This document shows, in pieces, positions 41,455 through 55,100 of a stretch of 64,000 nucleotides of DNA (within the stretch, counting starts at the first letter, position 1; every line of letters starts with the position of its first letter). Source of the stretch: Cunninghamella blakesleeana (lineage: Eukaryota > Mucoromycota > Mucoromycetes > Mucorales > Cunninghamellaceae); NCBI GenBank assembly GCA_017871115.1, contig JAFCIZ010000006.1, positions 1,488,001 through 1,552,000 of the forward strand, read 5' to 3'. The position numbers and the translations under genes were made by a program. The notes below the pieces were generated by a model. That model was not told the DNA's origin. It saw only the letters and a list, made by a program, of their open reading frames with translations, and did no database searches.

Positions 41455-43485
41455 CTAAGATTTGAAAGACATACTGCCAGCAGATGGAGCAACAAAGATA
41501 CTATCCTTTTCAATGGTACCGTCAATTGCAAACACTAAATCCATTGATTTTTTATGGGGATTCTTTACTTGGATGGTTACTTTATTACCCTTTTGAACAA
41601 CTTTACCATTTTGGGCTCTATTCACCTTCATGTTTTTGGGTAAAGTAAAGGATACAACAACTTGAGATCCAAAAGGCTTAATATCAGTACGACGGGCATT
41701 AATAAGGGCGGACCATTCTTCATTTTCATTTTTAATGACAGATAACTGAGCTTGGGCTTTATTGTTTTTGTAAGGTTTAGGAGCCAAATTTGAAGATTTA
41801 GTAGAACAAGTATCCTTGGGAGTCCCATCCGATTGGGCACAATAAATTGAAGATCCATCTGTTGTAGCAAAACAAACAGTACCAGTTGAACATGGTTGGA
41901 CAACCCATTTACCATTATCACAGATAGCAAAGGAAGATCCAGCACATGCATGTTTATTAGCTGAAGTACAAGCATCACCATCTTTAATACAAGTATTACC
42001 TCCAGGATTAGTAGGAGTAGTTGATGGGGAAGATGAGGAAGTAGAAGTTGGCTTGGTAGACACAGTGGTTGGTTTGGTTGACGTAGAAGTAGTGGGTGGA
42101 GGTGTACTTGATCCAGAATGAATTAATTTTCCAATATCTGAAGCCAAGTTACCATTAGAATAAGTTTGAGAAGCATCTATTGAAAAAATAAAAATAAAAA
42201 ATGCATAAAAATGAAAATATGTTAGATCGAAAATATATATATATATATATATATATATCATTTTTTAAATAAATATTAATTTTACCCCAAAACATAACAC
42301 CACCAAAACTCTTATACTTTTGAATACTCTCAACAGTAGATTTAATTTTATCAAAACCAATGTAACCACTACCGGCAGCAGTAGGAGAACCAGGAAGGCC
42401 AAGTAAAACTTTTACATCTTTATTCTTAGAAACGGTGGAAGCCCAGTTATCCCAAGTATCAAAGTTGAAATTATTACCAGAAGGAGAACAATAATTATTA
42501 TAGAATTGAACAAAAACAGCATCAAAATGAGCCTTATTCAAAGCATCACCCATCATTGCATCAGGGCTAGATATTATTTAAAAAAAAATACATGTATAAA
42601 ATATTAGTAAATAAATAAATCGAAAAACTGACATGATATATATATATATATATATATATTAATAGATATATGTATTTACAAAGGACATTGAGGAGCAGCT
42701 GTAATAAGCATCTCTTTGTTACCAGCAAGGGATTTTAATTTAGTAACTAAGGCAGCATAACCAGTTGAGCCACCACCTTCAATATCGAGATCAAAACCAT
42801 TCAATACAGCATCACCAAAGGGTCTATATTTATGACTACCACCACCAAACATATCCCATAAAGTTTGAGCAAACGTTTCGGCCTGGGCATCTGATGTAAA
42901 CCCATATGAACCAGCAGCACCTCCAAGAGATAAAATAATTTTTTTACCTTTTGCTTGACATGTTTTAATATCTATTTATAGGTAATAAAATAAATTAATA
43001 TTAATATTATTATTATTATTATCACTATTTTTATTATTTTAATATCAACTCTTTATATTTATTATTCCTATTTTGTGTTTTAAATACATTACCATTAGCA
43101 ATGTTAGGACAGTTTAACAAAGTAGTTCCTTCGAAAGTAGTCTCACATGCATTTGCCAAATTAAGACTAGGAAGACCTCCAACATTAAAAGAAGTAAGAA
43201 AACTTAAAAGAAAAACGTCAGTATTATCATCACAGTAAGCAGCCAAATTTTTTTGTGATCCAGCACCAGCAGCACCAGCAGAATTCTATTAAAAACAACA
43301 CCATCAATAATTCGTATCTTTTAATCATAGCAATAAATAAAATAAAAATAAAAAAATATCTATATACTTACTTGACCCCAATATTCAGCAACAAATTTAT
43401 CAGGAAGACCAGCTTCAACCCCATTAGAAATCAAAAGCAAAGCAGCTGCTGTAATACCAACAAGTTGTTTTATATTAAATATCAT
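41455..43485 (-). CDS. Secreted GH18 chitinase with CBM19 and C-terminal domain
   Basis: Family 18 endochitinase of the plant-type (class III) fold that cuts chitin with the substrate N-acetyl group as nucleophile. The signal peptide is [20 protein letters not shown], with cleavage likely after NGVEA. The barrel starts [17 protein letters not shown]. The catalytic signature is [10 protein letters not shown] (D-x-D-x-E, the final Glu is the acid). Further strands are [15 protein letters not shown] and [10 protein letters not shown] Ser/Thr/Pro linker follows, then CBM19 with six cysteines ([20 protein letters not shown] onward). A final domain ([16 protein letters not shown] to about MSFKS) looks like an additional carbohydrate-binding beta-sandwich. 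Five or so exons. This layout resembles chitinases of Mucorales, with roles in wall remodelling or autolysis. Confidence 0.94.
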
Positions 43486-45038
43486 TTATATAGTTTAGTA
43501 TAAGGAAAGGACAGGATTTAATAAAATAAATAATTGGGTATATATATATAAATATACTGATATATATATATATATATATATATAATAAATAAATAAATAA
43601 AAGAAAGTAAAGTGAAAGAGATGAAGGAAAAGAAAAAGAAATATTGAAATGGTTCCTTTTTATAATAATTATGTTGCTAATGTAATATGTTTAAAGACCG
43701 CCTTCAAGTGGATGATACCTTAATTTTTTTTTTTTAAGACCCTAAATACAACCAATTTATTTTAATGCCACCATCATCATACCATTATGATAACATAATA
43801 AACAAATAAATTAATATTATTTAAATATAAAAAAACAACTTAAAAATTATTATTATTATTATTATTTTTCAATACTTACGTAAATAAATATAACATAAGA
43901 ATGTTAATCATTAATATTAAAAAAAAGGTACAACATAACTTAAATTTGATCACATAATAAAGTTTTTTTCTCTTTTTTTTTCATTTCAACCAAGATCATT
44001 TACCAAAAAAGATACAAAAAATGCTCGGAGTTTCACTTGTACGATGATCACTTTTTAAGTAATAATTTCAAATCTAGTAATAATGTTAATAAAATGGATC
44101 CTTTTTTCCTTTTTTTTTTTTTTATTTCATTTAATTTTTTAAAACAGGATTCACACTTATCTTATTACATAATTTATATTTTTAATTGGTTTAAATATTA
44201 TATATATATATATATATATACATTACGTATTGTTACGAACAATAAAGATATCTATCGTATCATCTGACAACTTGTTCCCTGAAAGATAAAAAATATAGAA
44301 ACCTGTTCAAAAGGTTTTTATTATTTATAGGCATTCTTTTTTTATTGTCAAGTAATTAAATAGTATTAAAAATAAACTTCTAAAAGAAATTGAAGAAGAA
44401 AAGAAGAAAAACGCTATATACGTAGTTAAAATTAAAATTCACCATCGCTTTTTTTTTATATATTAATATTATTATTTACACAAATAGACCCTTTACTATA
44501 TTACACTATAATACACTGTATATTTATATATATAAACGACCTTATGTTATCAACATTGATTATGTTATATATTATGTATCACAATAAATATTAAAATGTC
44601 TAGACGATTCTATAATGATTATATGTATAATAAAAAAAGGGTGTTCATATAAAAGAAAAAGAATCATAAAGAGTACGCATGTATTTTTTTGTACTACTAA
44701 TTAATTATGTTAATTTAAACTTAATTCTTTAAATATTAAAAAAAAGAACAATATATATAAAACAACATTATATAAACGAGTAATATAAAGCGGGCACTAA
44801 CTATATTCATTTATTATTATAATTACTTTTATTAGTATTATTCAATGACCAAAAAAAAATATCGTTTCATTATCATGTAAATTTATTATTACTATAAAGC
44901 TTAAAAACTGACTAAAAAATAATAATCCATGATCAAGTCGTATTTATTAAAAATTAGCATAATACAATATAATCATCACATATATACATTTAATATATTT
45001 TTTATTTATTTATTTATATTAATATTTGTAAATCCATT
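43486..45038. other. Long intergenic region, no gene supported
   Basis: About 1.55 kb of AT-rich DNA between the chitinase promoter and the POB3 3' end. A (TA)n run lies at about 43560-43585. Short open frames such as 44037-44267 contain only simple sequence. Confidence 0.5.
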
Positions 45039-45158
45039 TTATTCATCATCTGATACTTCTTCTCCCGAGGAACTTTGTACATCTGAATCATATTCTTCAG
45101 CAACATCACTACCACTTTCATTTGGTGCAAAATCTTCATCAGCTGTTTTTTTAAAAAG

Positions 45159-45206
<48 letters not shown>

Positions 45207-47287
45207 TGAATTTAAATTAAATTAATAATAATATATATAAAAATAAATGAGAAAAAAAAAACTTACGACTTTCATCATCTTCATCGTCACCCATATCCAT
45301 ATCAGCATTTCCACCAGTTCTACGTTTCTTTCTACTTTCACCCATATCTTCTTCTTCTTCATCTTCATCCATATCTGTATAAGTAATAATGGTTTCTTGT
45401 ACAGCTTCAGTCTTAACTTTAATTTGTTTTTGGCGTAAGAATTCTTCTAAATTAGCATACTCTTCTCTGTTGATACTTGAAAATTGAATATCGTTACCAC
45501 CTTTCATATGGAATTTCATATCAAATGTGCGAGAACTAGTACCAGATTGAGTACCCACACGCGAGAAATTAACTACACCGATTTCATTAAATGGAATAAA
45601 TGTTGTTGGCTTAGGAATAAATAAGAAACTTTTTTCCAATGGATATAAATAACCTTCATTTGCTTTCATAGAACATTTTAGAGCGTGAGCACCATGATGA
45701 CTAAAATAAAATTAATAATATATATATAATAGTAATAAAAAAAATATTAGCATGTACACCAGCTCAATATATTTATATATATATATAATCATTTATTTAA
45801 TTAATTACCTTCTATAAGTTCCGGGAACTGTCACCTTTCTACCAGTTAAAGCACGGAATATAGTACTGACTACTTCATAGGTGGGTGCATCATAATGTTT
45901 CTGAAGTTTATTTTCATATTTTTCATCTAATTTTGTATCATCCAAATTTAATTCTACATCAATTTCATCTTCACGTACAAATTGAAATACTAAAAATGGA
46001 TATTTTGTTTGACCTTGACGTAAAGGAGGGTCTAATCCCATCTAGTAAAAAAAAATTTAAAAAAAAAAGAATAACAAATCATTATTATTACTTTATCCTT
46101 CAATCCATTTACCTTTCATTTATTATGTATATACTTACAACAAATAATACATGGACTTCATCAGGCTTAAGTAATAAGAATAGCTTGATAATGTTGGAAT
46201 AAAGGATTTTGTAATCATAGGTTTTACCACGTAATCGTAAAAAGTCTTGATACATATCAATATTGTAACGACCACTATCATAAATAATAAAAATAAAATA
46301 AGCATATATTTAATTATTAATAAAATAAAGGATGATAATAATTTTTGATTATTTCTTATATATATAAATATATACCGAGGTGTAAGACAAAGAACTTCTT
46401 GGAATTGAACAATATTTTCTGTTGTCATTTGACTGAATTCTAATTTTGATTTGACTGTATCATAAAATACCATATCAGCATTGACTTCTTCTTCCCCATC
46501 ATCCACTTCATCCACATTATCTTTTGCTATAGTACCAGGAATATAAAATGTAACATCCATTAATTCATCCACTTCTTTAGGATTCACGCCTTCAGGAGCC
46601 GGTTGCCCAGGGTCAACAAAATTAATAGAAACTTCATTTTTTCCTGCTTTATTTGCTCCAATAGCTTTGGCCAAGGGTAATTCAAAAAGAGTTTTATTGG
46701 AAACATTGAATATCAAGTTAGACCCTATAAAAGTAAAATAATACATATATAATATATATATAATAACATATTATTAATAATAGAATTCAAACTTTATATA
46801 TATATATATATGTACTTATTTCTATTTTGTCAATTATTTTATACTATACCTTGAAAATCTGTTTGACCCCAATTCCAACCTTTTACACTTGTTTCTTTTG
46901 TCTCTATTGGTAACTTGTAAAAAATTTTTATAGCATCTTTTAAAGCGTCCAAATCCTTAAAAAAATAAAGATATATATTTATATAAGTCAACTATTCTAT
47001 TATATTTCACTTTACTTTATGTTGACTATTATTATTATTATTATTTTATTTACTTCACTATGAAATCCATCAAATTTATGAACTTGATTATCTTTGCGTA
47101 ATACTCTTAATTGATATCCACGAGCTACACGCATCCATACAAACTTTTTAAGATCGTCTGAATGAACAATAATAGGATCACCAACACCTTTCCATCCAAT
47201 ACCATTTGAAGCTAAACGAAATCTACCAGTATTTGGACTAATACCGTTATATATAGAATTAAAATCAACGTGCTTACGATCAGACAT
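45039..47287 (-). CDS. POB3: FACT complex subunit Pob3 (SSRP1 family)
   Basis: Subunit of the FACT histone chaperone that, with Spt16, reorganises nucleosomes in transcription and replication. MSDRKHVDFNSIYNGISPNT begins the N-terminal dimerisation/PH domain (GRFRLASNGIGWKG; VRKDNQVHKFDGF in similar form). The middle PH pair includes SNLIFNVSNKTLFELPLAKA, DVTFYIPGTI, then LDPPLRQGQTKYPFLVFQFV, YEVVSTIFRALTGRKVTVPG and CSMKANEGYLYPLEKSFLFI. The end is an acidic intrinsically disordered tail (DMDEDEEEEDMGES through SSGEEVSDDE). No HMG box follows, which fits yeast-type Pob3 rather than animal/plant SSRP1. The last exon (45039-45145) joins as ES|PDEDF in phase. Seven or so exons. Confidence 0.95.
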
Positions 47288-48944
47288 ACTTTTTAAAAAG
47301 TAATAATAATAATAATATAAACAGAATATAAGAAAAAAGCTAGGAATATGAATGAAAAAAGAGAAAAATAAAAAGCACGAAATTATTTTTTAACACGAAA
47401 AAAAATATTTTTTCAAATTCCGCCAACAATTTTTTTTCCTCCATAAAATCAATCAAAAAATAGCTACTTTTTCATTTTTCCTTCTCTCTCTCTTAATATA
47501 TGATAATATTTAGGATAATATTTCAAAGTTTCACCCAATAAAAAAAACTCTTTTTATCTACATTTTATATATACATATATTAAAAAAAATGTCTACGGGA
47601 AAACAATAAATAATATTTTTATTTTCAACACTGATTGGTTGAATGATATAAAAAAATGAATTGCATTAAAAACACATAACCTGACAACAAGTTTTCTATT
47701 TAAATATTACTCTACAAAAATTATCCTACTTTTACTATTTTACCATTATGCACTGTTAAATCTCCTAAGTATGTAAAGTGACAACTATGATAAGAAAACA
47801 GAAGTAAAAAAAAAAGTTATAAAAATTTAACATGTAATGGCAGGATATTTTGCACCACTAACACCGATCGTGCTACGTTAGAAAACAATCATAAAAAACT
47901 GGCCGCTGTTAGTAAAGTAGTTGTATAAATAATGAGTACAATACTCACTTGTTAAAAAGTAAATAATTACAAATGTATGAATAAAAAGAGAGCCAATCAC
48001 CTTAAATAAAAGAACACAATATTTTGAAAAATAAAAAAAACCGGACTGACATTTTAAACAAAATATAGTACTAACTTTTACTAGATAAAAAGAGTGTCAT
48101 AGTGGATAAAATACTATTATCACCATGAACGGAATAAGTTAATCATATAAAAAAAAAATTGATACCATGAGTAAAAAAAGGGATTATTTTGGATAATATA
48201 GGTCAGCATCTTAGGTAAAGAAAGTTCAATCATACTGAATTAAACCAAAGCAAACTATCTTGAAAAACAAAAGAATTTCACATTTTATACACCATATATT
48301 ACTTTATCCCCTTTCAACCTCCCAGATATATTTACGGATTATACCTAAAAAAAATTCTAAAGAGCTAGTTCGGTAAAGCTCAGTTTACTTTTACTATAAC
48401 TTACCGTCATATAACTGTAAAAAAACTTTACTAGGTCAAATTAATATAAAAATTGTACTTCGTAACAATAGTTTTAAATGAATAAAAAAAATAGCTCCAG
48501 CTAATCAGGTTGCAAACCTGAACTCCAGAACTCAAGTAATCATGTTTGAATATTTTTGTAATTACCGTTTACCGTTTAAATTAGTACAAAATGCCAAATA
48601 TCAATAAACAACACATATACATTACTCTCATTGCATCGAATAAATAAGCTTCATATAAGTATTTGATCATACAATGAAATTCAAAAGCTAATATATGCAC
48701 AAAATAAAGGTAAAAAGAATTCTACAAATAAAGAGTACATATATATATATATAAATTGATAGAATATTGGTAAAGTATCTGACATGCCCATTTATATATA
48801 CTAAAAAAAGAAATTTATATATACGTATATATGTATATATCATTTACTTATTTGTTTTTGTCAACTTTTATTAAAAAAACAGTTAATATGAACATTTATG
48901 TTTTTACAAATTCTACTACCAGTCGTCAACTCCCATTCAGAAAT
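47288..48944. other. Long intergenic region, less AT-extreme, unexplained
   Basis: About 1.65 kb, of which roughly 47.7-48.6 kb is less repetitive than other spacers here and lacks long T or TA runs. Open frames are all short (under 40 codons). A small inverted repeat, caggttgcaaacctg, lies near 48507-48521. I could not fit a tRNA, a transposon end, or an exon chain to it. Confidence 0.4.
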
Positions 48945-48994
48945 TTAAAAAAAGGCTACTACAGACTCAGGTGTCTTACGCCATTTAGTTATAG
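48945..48994 (-). CDS. Candidate last exon of the RhoGEF gene
   Basis: After the DH-PH region, the frame reaches GCTTTAAAAG at a GTAAAT donor (GT at 49483-49482). A CTAG acceptor at about 48995 then opens 16 codons reading AITKWRKTPESVVAFF and a stop, in the phase required. The intron would be 489 nt, longer than most here. Without this exon, the protein ends a few bases further as ALKGK. The reading is plausible but unproven. Confidence 0.4.
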
Positions 48995-49475
48995 CTAGCT
49001 TTTTTCTTTTTTTTTTGGTGGTTCTTAATTTCTCTCTCTTATTTTTTATTTTATTTTATCTTTTCTTCTTTTTCTTTTTTTTTCAAATTTTTGTTTTTTA
49101 AACATCTTTTATTAATAAAGCTATGAACTGATCACTCAGTATAATTAGTATCTTAACTGATCCCTATCTATTATTATATTTTATTTTATTTTATTTTACT
49201 TTTATAATTATGAATTATAGTCTAATTATATAATATATTTTATTTCAATTTTCTTTAAAAAATCCTCTTTTTTTTTCACTTGAATTAAACGAATAGAAAT
49301 GAAATTAAATAGATTTTTTTAACTGATAAAATATTTTTTACTATTAAAAATTTATTAATTAATATTTTTTTTCTATGATCTTCTTGGGACTAAAATATAA
49401 TGAAAACATTAATACAAAAAAAAAGGAATGATTAGCATACATTTATTTTATTAATTATTATAAATATTATTATTA

Positions 49476-51436
49476 TTATTTACCTTTTAAAGCATTTCTT
49501 GCCAACTCATTGATGATTTTGGATATTTCATAAACCCATTCTTCCTGTTCCTCTTGACTTTGTGCTTGAAAAATAAGTGATCTTGAATGGCCTAGTGGAG
49601 TAGCACCTATAGCATCTACACCACTCATTGAAGAGATTAATTCAAAACAATGATCTAATTGACATTCTTGTTTTGGCAAAATACGTACTCTTGCATGATT
49701 TAACGTAATATGACTCTTATATTGCAATATTTTTTGATTAGATGCTCTTTTTTCTTGTACGCATAACAATATATCTGAAAATAAATAATAACTTCGAATT
49801 ACTGAGGCTTTTTTAAACCCTTCCAAAGTAAATCCACTATATCTATTATTGTTATTTTTATTGCTGTTTTTATTGCTATTGTTATTATTATAACTCGATG
49901 ATGACGACGACGATGAAGATGACGACGATGATGATGATGATGATGATGATGGTAAATAATTAATTTTTGTTAAATTGGCCTGTAATATTAACCGTCTATC
50001 TTTGTGAATACTTAGAGGTGAATCAACCAATGATTGATGAATTAATAATACTTTATCCATATTATTTACACTTTCTAATCTGAATTACGTAAAAATAATT
50101 AAAAAAAATGAATAATTTAAAAAAAAAAACTAATAATAATTATAATTGTAATTATAACTTACATTGGCCTTAATTCATCATTTAAACCATCATACACCTT
50201 TTTCATTTTATGTAATGACATATAATCAGGATGAGAAGATGGAGTTACTTCGATTAATGATGTGATGATTTGCGTATATCGATTAATACATGTAGTTGGT
50301 AATTTTAATAAAGATAATAATGTGACGTCTTTTAACCTTTTATCTCTATGAACTGTCTTTAAAATAATAAAATAATAATGAGCTTAAAGAAGTATATAAA
50401 TATTTATATGTATGTACGTATTTTTTAAAAAAAGATAGTGATAATAATATAGCTTACTTCAACAAACTTTTTAAATGGAGGATAAATCATTAATTTTTCA
50501 TAAGTGGTGATAATAACATGATAATTATCTAGGTATGTTCCATATAGTTTTCCTATATTAGTAAATATCTTTTATGAGAAAAATAAAAAAGGAAATTTTT
50601 AAAAAGTGAACATGTGCGCATTTGTGTATTTATTAAAATAATATAATAATAAAAATGTCTTACATTATTGAACACATCAGAAATGATTTTCAACGAACCG
50701 ATAATATTTAACCTAAAAAAGGAAATTATATTAACATTATTTATTATTCATTTTCATGATTTTTTGCTTACATTTATTTATTTATTTTTTATTTACCTTT
50801 GTTCAATTTCTTTTAAAATTAATTTATGAAATTGGTATATATCTTCCAAATTAGCAAATAGCCATTTTAATTCCAGAGGAGTACAAATTGATTTTTTTGA
50901 ATTTAAAAACATTAAAAAGTTTGAAGTGGATGAGGATTCTTTCAAGTTTCTTTGCAAAGGATGAATAAAAAAATGACTGAGATGATGAAGTGATTGCAAA
51001 TATGCCATTTCTGTTATATATAATTGGTGAATGATCCCTTCCCTATTCCTATTATGTACAAGTTCATAATCTTAAAAAAAAAGATTATTTAAATTGCCCT
51101 GCATAATTCTTTTTTCTTTATCTTTTTTTTCATTTTTATTACCATCTACTAGTTCATTCAGATAAACTTCGCTATTAATCATTTTATAAATCTTTTCAGG
51201 TTTACTATTTTAAAATAGATATAAAATAAATATGAGCATGCTTATATATATATAACGATTTAAATGATAAGCAATAGAAATAAATATTTATACGTACTTT
51301 GAAAGCATTTGATTTATTGTATTTCCATTAGTAGTTGAAAGACTTGACAAACTGCTATTTTCACTCATATAAAAATCATCCGCATATATTTCTTCATATG
51401 TTTCTTTATCATTATTCTTATTCTTATTCTTATTCA

Positions 51437-51468
<32 letters not shown>

Positions 51469-51524
51469 GAGTGACTACTTCCAGCATAATCCATCATATA
51501 TTCTTTATTTAAATAATAATTCAT
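49476..51524 (-). CDS. Dbl-family RhoGEF (DH-PH)
   Basis: Guanine-nucleotide exchange factor for a Rho or Cdc42-type GTPase. The N-terminus is Asn-rich (MNYYLNKEYMMDYAGSSHSN, a poly-Asn tract near 51440-51470). The DH domain follows: NREGIIHQLYITEMAYLQSL (helix alpha-1), TPLELKWLFANLEDIYQFHK, LNIIGSLKIISDVFNN, IFTNIGKLYGTYLDNYHVII and HRDKRLKDVTLLSLLKLPTT with CINRYTQIIT (the signature alpha-5 helix). The PH domain starts around SIHKDRRLILQANLTKINYL and ends QSQEEQEEWVYEISKIINEL. A poly-Ser tract of about 20 and an Asn/Lys tract lie inside the PH strand 1-2 loop. Eight or so exons. A further downstream exon is possible (see separate entry). The start was chosen over upstream in-frame codons because those lie in a low-complexity leader. 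Confidence 0.88.
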
Positions 51525-52145
51525 ATGTACAAAAAAGATAATAATAAAAAATAAAAAGGTATGTATAAAAATGAAAAAACGGAAAGGAAAGAGAAAGAAA
51601 AGAAAAAAAGTAAAAAATGAAAAAAAAAAAAAAAAGTGAAGAAAAAGGGAAAGAAAAGGAGAGGTTTGACAAAAAAAAAAATTAAAAATAAATAAATAGT
51701 AATTATCGCACTCTCGCTCCACACAAACACACGTTTTAATAATCATATGATCTTTATTTAGTGATCGAAGTACTTGTTTATGTATTCTTCCGTGTATTGT
51801 TACAAAAAACTATAAAATTGCCTAATATTTTTTAAAAAAAATAATAGTATAATATAATAATAATAATAAAAGTCAATATCAACATAAGTTGTGTATACAT
51901 TTGTTTAGTATTATTTTTTATTTAATATGATTTTAAAAAAAATAGAAAGGTTTTTTGTTTTTAAACCATAAATTTTTTAAACAGCGCATTTTTTTTACTT
52001 CTTTCTCTTCTCACCATTTATAATTTTGTTATTTTGTTTGTTGGACCAAGAGTTCATTCTTCCTTTTGTTTTGTTTGTTTTTTTTTTTTTTTTCTCTTGT
52101 AACTTTTTTTAATCAATTGCTTTTGGATTATCATTGTCTAGAACA
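51525..52145. other. Divergent promoter region of RhoGEF and Doa10 genes
   Basis: Head-to-head spacer of 621 bp, with a purine-rich side beside the RhoGEF and a pyrimidine-rich side (51985-52100) before the Doa10 start. No exon is supported. Confidence 0.45.
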
Positions 52146-55100
52146 ATGGAAGACGAAGGTAGATTATATTTTTATGACTATGATTATCTTTATTAAAATA
52201 AAACAACAACCAAGGATTTTATTGATTTATTTATTTGTATTTTTTTTTTTTTTATGAACAGCTATTTGCAGAGTCTGTAGATCGGAATCAACTATCGATC
52301 ATCCATTGTTTCATCCATGTAAATGTTCTGGAAGTATTCGATTTGTACATCAAGATTGGTAAATCTATCACTATCATAAATAAATAGAAATACAAACACA
52401 AATACAAATATACTTCATATTTTTGGACTATTATTAATATTAAAACTTATCATTATTATAATTATTATTATTATTTTATTGTTATTACTATTATTACTAT
52501 ATAATATGTTAAATAGTTTAATAGAATGGTTATCTCATAGCAAGAAAAAGTAAATATATATTTTATAAAGTATAAAAAAATAAAAATGAAAAGACGAAGA
52601 AATGATTATACAATTAATAATAAATGATCATATGTTTTTCTTTTTTTTTTTTAGATATTGTGAACTATGTGAACATCCTTTTACTTTTACACCTATATAT
52701 CGTTCAGATATGCCTGATAGACTACCGTTAAAGATATTTTTTAGACAATGTTTAAAAAGACTTAGCTATTTTTTAAAGTTAATATTTCGTGCTTTAATCG
52801 TTGGTATAGTATGGCTTATTATGTTACCTTATTTAACACTATTGACCTGGCGTTTTTATTTTTGGAGCGGTGAAACTCTAAACTTCTTTACGAGTTCGAC
52901 AAAAAATACAACACTAATAGTTGAAGAACAAGTACAAGGTGACCAAATATCAACTTCTTTTATGACAAAATTTATTAATTACATTGTACATCAATGGAGG
53001 TAATAATAATAATATATAAAAGTGTAAAAAAAATTGACAGTAATAAAAATAGGATTATTAATATTATAAATATTTATTTATTACATATATAAATATGCAA
53101 TAGAAACTTTTTAATCGATTGTTTTGAAGGCCAAGTGATTACTACATTTGTTATCGTCATATTTATTGCAGCCTATTTATTCCGAGAATGGACAATGCAA
53201 AATTTACCTGTAGAGGATCATGACGATGATGAAATAATGGAACAACCACCTCAACCACAGCATCAACCATTATTTCCATTAAATAATCGCCAACCTATTG
53301 CAAACGATGATAACGATTTACTACGACAACAAGTAGTCCTTGATACTTATCTTAATGCGTTAAATAATAATAATATGGATAGAACTGAATTTCAAACGAG
53401 ATTAGCTGAAATGTTGGGTGCATTGGAACAAAAACGGAATACAACCGATAGCCATCAAACAGATAATAATAATAACAATGCTGGTACTTCTTCAACGAGT
53501 CAAAGAATAATAAAAGATGATAGTGACCTCAGTGATAATAATAATGATAATACTGATGACGATGAAGACCCAACCTGGCTAAGACAAGCTTTAAGGGAAG
53601 AACAGAGTAGTAGTGGCTCAGATAGAAAAGGAAAACAACCAGATATATCAAGCACTTCCTCGACATACTTTAACAAAAATAATAATCAAGGCAGTAGTAG
53701 CAGTAGTAATGGTCATAAATTTAGATATGGATATGAACAGGATGACGACAATAATAATAATAATAATAATAATGACGATGACAATGACGATGAAATGCAC
53801 CATATAAACACTTTTACACGGGATAATATCACTACCAAATGGTATCATGAACATGATTCTGACGAAGAAATTCATAAAAGACGCTGGAGAGCACCTGAAT
53901 TTTCCGATGATGAATATGATGATGATTTACAACTCCATGGTGATGATAATGATAATGATGGTGATGACCTATTACATACCGATAATGATTCATTACCTAG
54001 TTTACGACACCCCATTATAAATACAAATAATAGTAGTAGCAATAACAACAACAATAATAATATCAACATAAATCAACAGCCTTTGCCGCCCGTTCCTCCA
54101 ATGATTCGTATGCCTCCGCCTCCGCCTCCACCTCAGTTTGCTTTTGCTGAAGAAAATGGAAATGATAATAATGATGATGGTGGAGAGGATGAAATGGAAC
54201 CTTTTGATTTTGGTGATGATATAGATGGCGTTTTGGAAGCAATTGGTATGCGTGGCAACCCTTGGATGTTATTACAAAATTCAGTCTTGATGTTTCTTAT
54301 GGTTAGTTTATGCTTAGGTGTTGCTATATGGATACCTTATGTTGTTGGTCGCCTTGTTATTTCGGTAATATATATTAAAAATAAAAAATAAAAAAACTAT
54401 AAGTAAAAATAAATATTAATCAAAAGAACACAAAAAAAAAGGGGGGATAAAAAAAGATAAAAGTGAAATATATTAATTATATATATATTATTTATTTTTA
54501 TTTTAATTATAAAAGATCAAGCCTATGAGTTTTATTCAAACGCCTATTTTTATGATGCGACTCTTGACGGATCCTATTGTAGATTTTATTTTAGATCGTG
54601 GCATTCCATTGATATGGAAATGGTTAACATCAATCATTACATCCAATCATATTTTACCAGAATCTATTCAAGTAGCAATAGATGCAGTAATTTCAAAAAT
54701 AACCCATGTAATGCATAATATCCTACAATTATCAAATTCAACCCATACACAATCATCTAACTTGACAACAGTTGATCAATTGACAAGATCTTCACTTGAT
54801 AATGACAATAACAATGGTAATATAACACAATTGGATCAGCTCTTACAATGGGATAATATACAACATACAATTGAAAAAATGGGCAATATGGTGCTAAAGC
54901 GCTGGCAGCAGTTTGCACTTGGACAAACCGGTTTAGATCGTACAATGTGTATTCTTGTAGGTTATTTTGTACTTGTTTTAGTTGGATCATGGTATTTAGG
55001 ACGAGCACACGCCAATGCTTCTGCTTCTGCTGCCCAACGTCGTCGACGAAATCATCAACAGCGTAACGGTAACAATGATGTGAATGTAAATAATGAAAAT

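Noticed and set aside
44037..44267. 76-codon frame upstream of the chitinase
   Set aside because: Composed of Phe/Ile/Tyr from T- and TA-rich repeats; no splice partner.
48120..48240. 38-codon minus-strand frame MIELSLPKMLTYIIQNN...
   Set aside because: No neighbouring exon in phase; length is within chance for this DNA.
48500..48530. Short hairpin caggttgcaaacctg as a terminator or ncRNA stem
   Set aside because: Stem of six pairs only, with no surrounding structure; rho-independent terminators do not apply to nuclear fungal genes.
53613..54069. Ile/Met- and Leu-rich frames on both strands
   Set aside because: Shadows of the Asn/Asp-rich loop of Doa10.
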